Source of the DNA: Neobacillus cucumis
GTDB lineage: Bacteria; Bacillota; Bacilli; Bacillales; Cytobacillaceae
Direction: 5' to 3'
Assembly (NCBI RefSeq): GCF_002860255.1
Contig: NZ_PGVE01000090.1
Span: 62,001-126,000 of the forward strand
Length of the DNA stretch: 64,000 bases
Part shown: positions 47,468-54,627 of the stretch, one piece after another
Layout of the letters: each line of letters starts with the position of its first letter
Position numbering within the stretch: position 1 is the stretch's first letter
The notes under the pieces: model-generated
Database searches by the model: none
What the model was told of the DNA's origin: nothing
Seen by the model: the letters and a program-made list of their open reading frames with translations, nothing else
Made by a program: the position numbers and the translations under genes

Positions 47468-48529
47468 TCAGATTAATTTTTTCATTTCTTCTTCATACAT
47501 TTCTTGGTCAATCTTTCCAGTTAATAACTTTTTACGCAGTTCCATTTTTTCTTCTGCATTTAGAGACCTGCTGTTTTCTTTCTTTTCCACCGTTTGACTA
47601 TTTGACTTATGTTTAGGTTTTGTACCTTTTGAAGCCGGGCGTCGATGTGCTTGAGAAGTACCTTTTAATCCCAAATAAACAAAGATGCCAGCGATAATAA
47701 AAGCAATACCAATTATCGATGCTCCGCCAACTCCAATAAGTGGCTGTTCAGTACTACTGCTTGATGCCCCTTTCTTTACTTGGTCAGTTGCTGTTAAACC
47801 ACTATGGTTTTCGTCATTCGGCGGCTGTTGCTTATTGATTGCCTCCATCGTGGATTCAGTTCCTTCTTTTTTGTAAGAAAAAGAGTATGTAAGATTCTCG
47901 TTTGCTTTTACATTCTTATATTGGTAGTAATAAAGCTCTTCCCCATACTCACTTTTAGTATTATTCGCAGTTTTTGGTTCCAGCTTTATCGCTTTTGCAT
48001 CCATTGGGGAGTAAAAGATTACATCCAATTGGTTAATTCCCGCATGATTAATTAGCTGATATGTAAAACTTTTTTGTTCCTTTACATCAATTGTTTTGGT
48101 GTAATATTCAATAACAAATTTATAGGTTTCATTATTCTTGATTGACTTTGACGGCTTCCATGATATGAATCCTTTTTCCTTATCAACATCATATGGGCGT
48201 TGAACTTCCGGCTTATTTTCCTCTGGAAACTCTGCAACTAAAGAGGCCATAAATCCTTTTTCCATAGAAGGAACAGGTATTTCAATCTTCCCCTCATAGT
48301 CTAGACCACTCTTATTTGTAATGGTTCCATACTCACCAACTAGTAAAGATGGCACATCCCTTGATCCCCAACCATCGGGATAATCAAATTCCGGCATTAC
48401 TTGAACCTGCATTTCCTTAAAAGGAAATTTTTCCGCTTGAAATACGGTTTCAGCGCTAGCTTTAGAACTGATAAAACTAGTTAAAAATGAAGCAATGACC
48501 AACATTGCCAACCACTTTTTCTTAAGCAT
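47468..48529 (-). CDS. Secreted membrane-anchored protein of the ccm operon, unrecognised family (A)
   Basis: I do not recognise this 353-residue protein. A signal peptide (LAMLVIASFLTSFISSKASA) precedes a beta-rich extracytoplasmic region with several conserved-looking aromatic strands (FSYKKEG, WKPSKS), one helix near 270 (SIIGIAFIIAGIFVYLGL), a basic linker, and a SHOCT-like cytosolic end (EEKMELRKKLLTGKIDQEMY). It appears to be the first gene of the ccm operon. Its layout matches the protein at 43106-44101, so they may be distant paralogues. Confidence 0.85.
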   Translation of the reverse strand: MLKKKWLAMLVIASFLTSFISSKASAETVFQAEKFPFKEMQVQVMPEFDYPDGWGSRDVPSLLVGEYGTITNKSGLDYEGKIEIPVPSMEKGFMASLVAEFPEENKPEVQRPYDVDKEKGFISWKPSKSIKNNETYKFVIEYYTKTIDVKEQKSFTYQLINHAGINQLDVIFYSPMDAKAIKLEPKTANNTKSEYGEELYYYQYKNVKANENLTYSFSYKKEGTESTMEAINKQQPPNDENHSGLTATDQVKKGASSSSTEQPLIGVGGASIIGIAFIIAGIFVYLGLKGTSQAHRRPASKGTKPKHKSNSQTVEKKENSRSLNAEEKMELRKKLLTGKIDQEMYEEEMKKLI

Positions 48530-48764
48530 AATAATCCTCCTTGGCGTAGAAAACTCCTCATTTAAACCTATTGATTTTCACTATAGTCCTCTTAAAAATA
48601 AATATAATTCTTCTATCACCTATAAAGATGAATCACTCTTGAACATTTTGTTAAAGGGTGAAAACGTTTGAGGTTTTGACAAAAAACCACCACAAAATGT
48701 TCACATTTAAAAAATTCCAACGATTTTTTAAGTATTTTGTCGGATTGTAAATTTTAAAAAACTG

Positions 48765-48803
48765 AAAAAAACCTGCACCCAATATTGGGACACAGGTTTT
48801 TTT
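48765..48803 (-). terminator. Terminator of the selenolipoprotein-cytochrome c unit
   Basis: AAAAAACCTG and CAGGTTTTTT with inner CCCAATATTGGG form a strong hairpin and a T run on the minus strand, 11 bases after the cytochrome gene. The rest of 48530-48764 is AT-rich and should hold the ccm promoter; I could not identify it with confidence. Confidence 0.85.
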
Positions 48804-48813
48804 ACGTTTATAA

Positions 48814-49470
48814 CTATTTCTTTTCTTCTAACGATCGGATATACATAACAATATCCGTAATATCCTGTTTCTTTAACTGACGTACCCCGTCAAGACCTTT
48901 TAAAGAAGGACCCATTCTTGTCTCTTCTCGGCCATATGCAATACTAATCCATATTTGCTCATCAGTAGTAAATTTTAAATATTGTGGATGGGAAAGAGCT
49001 GTTCCCATTCGTAACATTCCCGCTCCCGCTTCCATGTGACAGTTCTGGCAATAAAGATGGTACAGTTTTTTTCCATAGGCAGGATTCCCCGTAATTGTTT
49101 CTGGAACCTTAAACTGAATGTCTTCCGTTTGCCAATTTCGGATATAAACAACGAGATTTTTCAACTCATTCTCAGATAATCTAGGGCCATAGGCAGGCAT
49201 ACCTGTCCCTTCTCTTCCATATTTTATATAATTATATAGATTTTTATCAGTTACAGAGTTTAAGAAATTTTGATTATTTAAAGCTGTTCCTGCTTTTTTC
49301 CCTTCACCTTTTCCAGCGGCACCATGACAAACCAAACAATTTTTGTTATATACCTTTTCACCTGCAACAATAGCCTGTGAATTCTTTTTAGTAAAAATAT
49401 TACTATTACTAATACAAACAATAATACCAATAATAACCAAAATATAAAATCCTATGAGTATTTTTTTCAT
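48814..49470 (-). CDS. Membrane-anchored dihaem cytochrome c
   Basis: The 218-residue protein has an N-terminal helix (ILIGFYILVIIGIIVCI) and two cytochrome c domains. Haem sites are CLVCH (Cys45, Cys48, His49) and CQNCH (Cys141, Cys144, His145); likely axial Met are Met91 (GTGMPAYG) and Met186 (ETRMGPSL). It is probably an electron carrier on the outer face of the membrane and a client of the ccm system next door. The start is 9 bases after the stop of the selenolipoprotein gene, with TAGGGG as ribosome site at that stop. Confidence 0.92.
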   Translation of the reverse strand: MKKILIGFYILVIIGIIVCISNSNIFTKKNSQAIVAGEKVYNKNCLVCHGAAGKGEGKKAGTALNNQNFLNSVTDKNLYNYIKYGREGTGMPAYGPRLSENELKNLVVYIRNWQTEDIQFKVPETITGNPAYGKKLYHLYCQNCHMEAGAGMLRMGTALSHPQYLKFTTDEQIWISIAYGREETRMGPSLKGLDGVRQLKKQDITDIVMYIRSLEEKK

Positions 49471-49479
49471 GGGTTACCC

Positions 49480-49929
49480 CTACTTTGGCTCAGGTGTTGG
49501 GGTTGGTTCCCCAAGGTCTTCGTATTTCTGCGTAATTAATTTATAAATTTTCTCAGGACTCTTCCCGTTAAGATGCATTTCTATTGCCTCCCGGGCAATA
49601 TTGACACAAGTATCTCACGATATACCATGTGAATCCCATTCTTGTACAGCATTATCTCCACTTACGCTCTTAACAAAGCAATCTAGATTGCTCTTATGGC
49701 CATCTGCTAAACACCCGCAATAACATGGAACTTGAGCAACAACCTCTGGATATGTTGATGCCATTATATAGGTTTCTTGAACTTTTTCAGAAGAATTCAA
49801 TACAAAATCTGGTAATGGTTTATGCTTCTTGTCAAGTTTCCAACTTTGGTCATCAAGCTTGGAACTGCATCCTGCTGCTACTATTGCCAATAGAATGAAA
49901 AGGAAGAAGAAAGTTGTTATTCGTTTCAT
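49480..49929 (-). CDS. PCYCGC-motif lipoprotein, predicted selenoprotein (in-frame TGA read as Sec)
   Basis: A frame of 104 codons from ATG 49929 ends at TGA (49615-49617), but then continues in the same frame for 44 codons to TAG at 49480. The joined 149-residue product has a lipobox (IVAAGC, Cys21), the PCYCGC motif (Cys69, 71, 73) and Cys84. At the TGA it reads HGIS-U-DTCVNIAREA, so Sec105 and Cys108 form a UxxC motif where I recall family members having CxxC. It ends GEPTPTPEPK, like relatives. A SECIS-type hairpin follows the TGA, and the real end is 9 bases before the cytochrome c gene. It is probably an extracytoplasmic thiol or metal redox protein; the exact function is unknown. Confidence 0.88.
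49582..49617 (-). promoter_or_regulatory. Bacterial SECIS element following the in-frame TGA
   Basis: On the minus strand, after TGA (49617-49615) come 14 bases, then TATTGCC-CGGGA-GGCAATA: a perfect 7-base stem with a 5-base loop. The loop begins 22 bases after the TGA and has G as its second base. This agrees with the bacterial SECIS rules I know (apical loop 16-37 bases after TGA, G among the first two loop bases), and the element lies within the coding part as expected for SelB recognition. Confidence 0.85.
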
Positions 49930-50065
49930 TTGATCACCCCTTTCCTAGTATTCTTATACTAGTTCATTTTACCAAAGCGATATTTCCAAACTTGCACTTA
50001 ATTCTTACTATTTAGTGAAGTTTTTAAGCTTGAAAAATGTAAAAAAATAAAACGATTAAACAACA

Positions 50066-50088
50066 AGGAGACAGCTTTGCTGCCTCCT
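50066..50088 (-). terminator. Terminator of the DUF6803-like gene
   Basis: AGGAGGCAGC-AAA-GCTGTCTCCT on the minus strand forms a 10-base stem with one G-U pair, followed by a T-rich but broken run. It lies 9 bases after the stop of the gene at 50097-50594. Confidence 0.65.
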
Positions 50089-50096
50089 ATTAAAAA

Positions 50097-50594
50097 TTAC
50101 ATATTCATCATTTCATGCCCTCCGGCGTTATTTGAACCTAAGGAAGGATCAATCATACCGAAGATCATGGCAATGTGAGCTACAACAAGGAAGATACTAA
50201 CTAAGATAGCATGGATTTTAAGTTTTTCTTCATCAGTTTTATTTCGATAAATAAGCCCTAAATCAAGTAATGCCATACCAAGAAACGGGATAATACCAAG
50301 CATATAGAAGGTGACAGCTACAACGTCAATCCAGCCCTTCCATTCACCGTTAACGGTAAGTGGGATGTAGGCCGTTTTCATCAAATAAATGAATATACCT
50401 GTAAAATAAAAACCTGCAAAGACCCCTGTTACTTTATTCAACATTTTCAAAGCACCATTTATTTTTCTAGTAAATAAAATGGCTATTTCTGATATTGCCA
50501 GAATCTCGGCGCAAATTACTGGAACGGCCATAAAAATTAATAAATTCCAAGGCTGGTTGGCTGCTAGTAATCCCATATAGTGTGTCATGTTCAT
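50097..50594 (-). CDS. Small four- to five-helix membrane protein (DUF6803-like)
   Basis: The 165-residue protein begins MNMTHYMGLLAANQPWNLLI and has about four or five membrane helices (MAVPVICAEILAISEIAILF; VFAGFYFTGIFIYLM; VAVTFYMLGIIPFLGMALL; LVSIFLVVAHIAMIFGMI), with His and Met near the ends (GGHEMMNM). It resembles a family of unknown function (DUF6803) found in Firmicutes. It lies between the selenolipoprotein and efp. The terminal His/Met residues hint at metal or haem contact, which is inference only. Confidence 0.75.
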   Translation of the reverse strand: MNMTHYMGLLAANQPWNLLIFMAVPVICAEILAISEIAILFTRKINGALKMLNKVTGVFAGFYFTGIFIYLMKTAYIPLTVNGEWKGWIDVVAVTFYMLGIIPFLGMALLDLGLIYRNKTDEEKLKIHAILVSIFLVVAHIAMIFGMIDPSLGSNNAGGHEMMNM

Positions 50595-50690
50595 ATTATC
50601 TTCTCCTTCAAGTTTTTTTCACCCTTAATATAGAAAAAAATTGTGCAGAAACTGAGGAGAAACTTTGACTAAAATGTGTTAATTTTGTCG

Positions 50691-50726
50691 AAAAAAAACC
50701 CTAGACCGTTTAATGATCTAAGGTTT
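50691..50726 (-). terminator. Terminator of efp
   Basis: AAACCTTAGATC-ATTAAAC-GGTCTAGGGTTT followed by a T run on the minus strand, just after the efp stop codon. It marks the right edge of the accessory island. Confidence 0.85.
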
Positions 50727-50738
50727 CTTGGTAATAAC

Positions 50739-51296
50739 TTATGCACGAGAAACATAACTTGCTTCTGTTGTATTAATGATGAGCTTATCTCCTTGGTTTA
50801 CAAAGAATGGCACTTGAACAATAAGTCCGGTTTCAAGTGTTGCTGGCTTTGTTCCGCCTGAAGCTGTATCACCTTTAATGCCAGGTTCTGTTTCTGTCAC
50901 TTCTAATTCAACGGTGTTCGGTAATTCAACTCCAAGAGTTTCATATTGGAACATCATGATATGAACTTCCATATTTTCTTTTAAAAACTTTAATTCGTAT
51001 TCAATGTTTGCTGCTGGAAGTTCCACTTGTTCATAAGAATCCATATCCATAAACACGTGTGAATCACCGCTTGCATATAGATATTGCATTTTGCGATTAT
51101 CAATCTGTGCTTTTTCTACTTTTTCACCTGCACGGAAGGTTTTTTCTTGAATCGCACCGTTTCGAAGGTTGCGAAGCTTTGAACGAACAAATGCCGCTCC
51201 TTTTCCTGGCTTTACGTGTTGGAAATCAAGAACGCGCCATAGGCCGCCATCAACTTCAATTGTTAATCCCGTTTTAAAATCGTTAACAGATATCAT
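50739..51296 (-). CDS. efp: Translation elongation factor P
   Basis: The 185-residue factor relieves ribosome stalling at polyproline. It has three beta-barrel domains; the loop [17 protein letters not shown] carries the tip residue that is modified in Bacillus (Lys in the PGKGAA loop), and [20 protein letters not shown] is the C-terminal signature. Length is standard. It follows the pepP-like gene by 20 bases, as in B. subtilis (yqhT-efp). Confidence 0.98.
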   Translation of the reverse strand: MISVNDFKTGLTIEVDGGLWRVLDFQHVKPGKGAAFVRSKLRNLRNGAIQEKTFRAGEKVEKAQIDNRKMQYLYASGDSHVFMDMDSYEQVELPAANIEYELKFLKENMEVHIMMFQYETLGVELPNTVELEVTETEPGIKGDTASGGTKPATLETGLIVQVPFFVNQGDKLIINTTEASYVSRA

Positions 51297-51316
51297 GTGT
51301 AAATCCTCCTAAAATC

Positions 51317-52378
51317 TTACAATATAATTAGTTCCTTTGTAGAGTGGGTTAGAGCTTCATTATGAGTGTCCGTTATTAAAGTATCGTCTTCAATTCGAAC
51401 GCCGCCAAGACCAGGGATGTAGATACCTGGTTCACAAGTAACCACCATGCCAGGTTCTAAAATAATATCAGATTTCATTGATAAACCAGGGCCTTCATGA
51501 ACCTCCAGGCCAATCCCATGGCCAGTAGAGTGACCAAAGTATTCCCCATAACCCTTTTCTGTTATGTAGTCTCTCGTAATCGCATCTGCTTCTCTTCCTG
51601 TTATACCGGGTTTAAATCCCGCCATACCTCGTAATTGTGCTTCCAAAACAATATTATAAATTTCCTTCAGCTTAGCGTCAGGTTCACCAACGGCAATTGT
51701 CCGGGTAATATCAGAAACATAGCCATTATAATAGCAGCCGTAGTCCATAGTAACGATATCCCCAGCTTCAATGACTTTATCACTCGCCACACCATGCGGC
51801 AGTGCGGAACGATGACCAGAAGCTACAATGGTATCAAAAGAAGAAGAAGTAGCGCCAGCCTTTCTCATAAAAAACTCAAGCTCATTAGAAACTTCTAATT
51901 CGGTTTTACCGGGACGGATAAAATCCAAAATATGTTTAAATGCAGCATCAGCGATATCTGCTGCTACCTTTAATATCTTAATCTCTGCGTCAGTCTTAAT
52001 CAAGCGTAACTTTTCAATTACGCCTGAAATCGGTGCAAGTTCAGCCTCTATTTCTTTTTCATATACTTTTACTGAAGAATATGTTAAGAAATCCGCCTCA
52101 AAACCAAGCTTTTTAATCCCTAATTTTTTTACTTGCAGGGCGACTTCTTCCGGTATAGAACCGGTAAATTTAATAATGTCAAATCCCTGGCATTGTTCAG
52201 TAGCTTGTTCAATATAGCGGAAATCTGTAATAAATTGCGCTTTCTCTGCGCTAATTAAAACCACACCTGCTGTGCCTGTAAAATTAGATATGTAGCGGCG
52301 ATTGTAAGGGCTCGTAATCAATATGCCATCAATGCCATTTGCTGAAAAAACAGAACGTAATTTCTCTAATTTTCCCAT
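51317..52378 (-). CDS. yqhT: M24 family Xaa-Pro aminopeptidase (YqhT-like)
   Basis: The 353-residue aminopeptidase has a creatinase-like N-terminal domain (1-125) and a pita-bread catalytic domain. Metal ligands are recognisable in VTMDYGCYYNGYVSDITRT (two Asp), FGHSTGHGIGLEVHEGPG (His), VTCEPGIYIPG (Glu) and GGVRIEDDTLI (Glu). It probably cleaves N-terminal residues before Pro in the cytosol. Co-transcription with efp, which deals with proline stretches, is conserved in Bacillus. Confidence 0.95.
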   Translation of the reverse strand: MGKLEKLRSVFSANGIDGILITSPYNRRYISNFTGTAGVVLISAEKAQFITDFRYIEQATEQCQGFDIIKFTGSIPEEVALQVKKLGIKKLGFEADFLTYSSVKVYEKEIEAELAPISGVIEKLRLIKTDAEIKILKVAADIADAAFKHILDFIRPGKTELEVSNELEFFMRKAGATSSSFDTIVASGHRSALPHGVASDKVIEAGDIVTMDYGCYYNGYVSDITRTIAVGEPDAKLKEIYNIVLEAQLRGMAGFKPGITGREADAITRDYITEKGYGEYFGHSTGHGIGLEVHEGPGLSMKSDIILEPGMVVTCEPGIYIPGLGGVRIEDDTLITDTHNEALTHSTKELIIL

Positions 52379-52454
52379 TTATCTCACTCTCCCTAAAAAT
52401 CAATGTAGATAAAAATATTTTATCATAACCTTTTAGCATTCGACTAATTCAAAC

Positions 52455-52952
52455 TTAAGTTGAAGCCTCTTTGTCTTGTACTTTATTAATTTCATACTCA
52501 TAATTAATGGAATATCCGATAAAAGTTCCATATAACATATATAAACAAATAGAAGTTATGATGGTATCTCTGCTTAACTCCATGAAGGGTTTAATCCCAG
52601 GGAAAATGGGATTGAGAACAAAAAATACCACTAAAAATAAAGCAATACCAAATCCCATTCCAAACCATATTCCTTTTAGTTTTCTTAAGACAGCGTAGTA
52701 AACGAAAGCGATTATTATTGAGACAATCACCAAAAAAACTAAGGAAATAACTTTACCTAGCCAGCCGTATTTCCAATCGCCCAATGCCCATGGTTCAAGA
52801 ATGACATTTGGACTAACTTCTGTAAAATTAAAAAAATAAGCAATGTAGCCAATAATCCCCCAAAAAATGCCCCCAAATAATCCAGTCCAGAAAACCATCA
52901 TTAAAAAAGACATTGCTTTTGGATATTGTTTTAATTCATGTTCGTTTAACAT
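52455..52952 (-). CDS. yqhR: YqhR family membrane protein
   Basis: The 165-residue protein has about four membrane helices (FLMMVFWTGLFGGIFWGII; VISLVFLVIVSIIIAFVYYA; FGIALFLVVFFVLNPIF; ITSICLYMLYGTFIGYSI) and a short cytosolic end. It resembles the conserved Bacillus protein YqhR of unknown function and is in the same place. ATG at 52952 is chosen because GGAGG lies 8 bases upstream. Confidence 0.88.
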   Translation of the reverse strand: MLNEHELKQYPKAMSFLMMVFWTGLFGGIFWGIIGYIAYFFNFTEVSPNVILEPWALGDWKYGWLGKVISLVFLVIVSIIIAFVYYAVLRKLKGIWFGMGFGIALFLVVFFVLNPIFPGIKPFMELSRDTIITSICLYMLYGTFIGYSINYEYEINKVQDKEAST

Positions 52953-53192
52953 AATGAAAACCTCCAATCTATTTGTCACATCTGTTCTAATTAATAAATT
53001 CTTACTAATTTCATGATTATTATGCCCTTAGACAATTAATCCTTACATAGAAAAAAATTTTTTACTGTTTTAAATGGAAATATTATGTCAGCCTAGAGGT
53101 TTTTTCACTTTTCTAGTAGAATAAAATTAAGTACATACAGATTTATCATTTCTGCTATTGTGCAACTTTGTTATAGGTTGGTGTTAATAACC

Positions 53193-54137
53193 ATGTCCAA
53201 TTCTGAAAAACCCGTTTATGGCGGCCAAGCAGTGGTTGAAGGTGTTATGTTTGGCGGAAAGCATCATTACGTTACTGCTATACGCAGAAAAGATCGTTCT
53301 GTAGAATACTATCACTTGCCGCGTAAAGCCAATCCTGCTTTATCTCGCTTAAAAAAGATTCCGTTTCTTCGCGGGATTATTGCAATTATTGAAGCTAGTG
53401 CTAATGGCTCAAAACATTTGAACTTTTCAACTGAAAGATATGATGTTGATCCTAAAGATGACAAAACCATTAAAGAAAAAGAAGTTTCGAAACTAACGAT
53501 GTATTTAGGGGTAGCCGTTATAGGAGTCATTTCGTTTTTATTTGGGAAATTTGCTTTTACATTAATTCCTGTCTTTTTAGCTGTTCTAACAAAACCCATT
53601 TTCCCATCAGATTTTGCCCAAGTAATGGTAGAAGGCTTTTTTAAGCTAATATTACTCCTTTCATATATATACTTTGTTTCTCTTACCCCACTTGTAAAAA
53701 GAGTGTTTCAATATCATGGTGCTGAGCATAAAGTAATAAACACCTTTGAAGCAGGGGTAGATTTAACAGTTGAAAATGTGCAGGCCCATTCCCGACTGCA
53801 CTATCGCTGTGGAAGCAGCTTCATTTTATTTACGGTCGTTGTTGGAGTGTTTGTTTATTTGCTTGTGCCAACCACACCTTTATGGTTACGGGTTGTTGAC
53901 CGTCTTCTGTTAATACCAGTGGTGTTAGGTATTGCTTTTGAAGTCTTACAGATTACAAACAAATTACGCAATATCCCGGTATTAAAATATCTAGGTTTAC
54001 CCGGACTTTGGCTTCAATTGTTAACAACAAAAGAACCAACTAATGACCAAGTAGAGGTAGCAATACTCTCTTTCCAAGAATTATTAAGAAGAGAGAAGGA
54101 AACAGATCTTGATACAAAAAATGAAGAAATTGTCTAA
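53193..54137 (+). CDS. yqhQ: DUF1385 family membrane protein YqhQ
   Basis: The 314-residue protein starts VYGGQAVVEGVMFGG and has KNPALSRL-like and FLRGIIAIIEA segments, then several membrane helices and the motif YHGAEHKVINTFEAG, typical of DUF1385. His and Glu in that motif could bind metal. Function is unknown; it is conserved in Firmicutes. ATG at 53193 is chosen, with a GGTTGGTG site upstream. It is on the plus strand, followed by yqhP. Confidence 0.93.
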   Translation: MSNSEKPVYGGQAVVEGVMFGGKHHYVTAIRRKDRSVEYYHLPRKANPALSRLKKIPFLRGIIAIIEASANGSKHLNFSTERYDVDPKDDKTIKEKEVSKLTMYLGVAVIGVISFLFGKFAFTLIPVFLAVLTKPIFPSDFAQVMVEGFFKLILLLSYIYFVSLTPLVKRVFQYHGAEHKVINTFEAGVDLTVENVQAHSRLHYRCGSSFILFTVVVGVFVYLLVPTTPLWLRVVDRLLLIPVVLGIAFEVLQITNKLRNIPVLKYLGLPGLWLQLLTTKEPTNDQVEVAILSFQELLRREKETDLDTKNEEIV

Positions 54138-54203
54138 ATCTTTTTACCTATGTGTTTAAAAGAATCAAAAAATGCTTAAGATGCTCTTAGGGAGGTGGCT
54201 TTC

Positions 54204-54587
54204 TTGAAAAATCGGACATCAACGTTTATTGTTGGGGTACTTATTATACTTGCATTACTTGGACTTGTCAGTTCATTTACAGCAGATCCTGCCGGTTTCA
54301 TTCAGGGAATAGCTGTCGTCGCATTGATCGGTTTAGTTATTTATTTCCTTTTTCGAAGGTTTTCAAATTCGAGCCCTCAGAAAAAAGAGCAGCGGGCATT
54401 TCTTAAGGCAGCTAAAAAATCAAAAAAACGATTACAGCAAAAGAGTGGAGATTCTACTGCTAGGACTTCTTCTCTAGGAACATTCACTTCACTAAAGAAA
54501 AGCACCAAGACAAAAAAGAAAACCCCTGCTCATTTGACCGTTATCGACGGCAAGAAGGGTAAAAAGAAAAATCGAGCGTCTTTTTAG
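54204..54587 (+). CDS. yqhP: YqhP/SA1362 family small membrane protein
   Basis: The 127-residue protein has two helices (FIVGVLIILALLGLVSSF and IAVVALIGLVIYFLF) followed by a very basic tail (KKSKKRLQQK, KKSTKTKKKTPAH). Function is unknown. TTG at 54204 is taken as start because GGGAGG lies 8 bases before it; an in-frame GTG at 54195 overlaps the site. Confidence 0.85.
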   Translation: MKNRTSTFIVGVLIILALLGLVSSFTADPAGFIQGIAVVALIGLVIYFLFRRFSNSSPQKKEQRAFLKAAKKSKKRLQQKSGDSTARTSSLGTFTSLKKSTKTKKKTPAHLTVIDGKKGKKKNRASF

Positions 54588-54602
54588 ACACTCGATTTTT
54601 TT
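54570..54602 (+). terminator. Terminator of yqhQ-yqhP
   Basis: AATCGAGcGTC-TTTTTA-GACaCTCGATT forms a hairpin with one internal mismatch followed by TTTTTT. It overlaps the last codons of yqhP. Confidence 0.8.
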
Positions 54603-54627
54603 ATTAGAAAAGCGCCAAGAGCATGAA

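Noticed and set aside
49615-49929. The lipoprotein gene as a truncated gene or pseudogene ending at TGA
   Set aside because: The frame stays open and family-like after the TGA, a SECIS-type hairpin follows, and the extension ends exactly before the next gene's ribosome site.
39515-50594. The ccm island as a prophage or transposon
   Set aside because: No integrase, transposase, terminal repeats or attachment-site duplication could be seen at either edge.
50686-50692. 0A box TGTCGAA near the efp terminator
   Set aside because: It overlaps the T run of the terminator and is not placed before a start codon; a 7-base match is easily due to chance.
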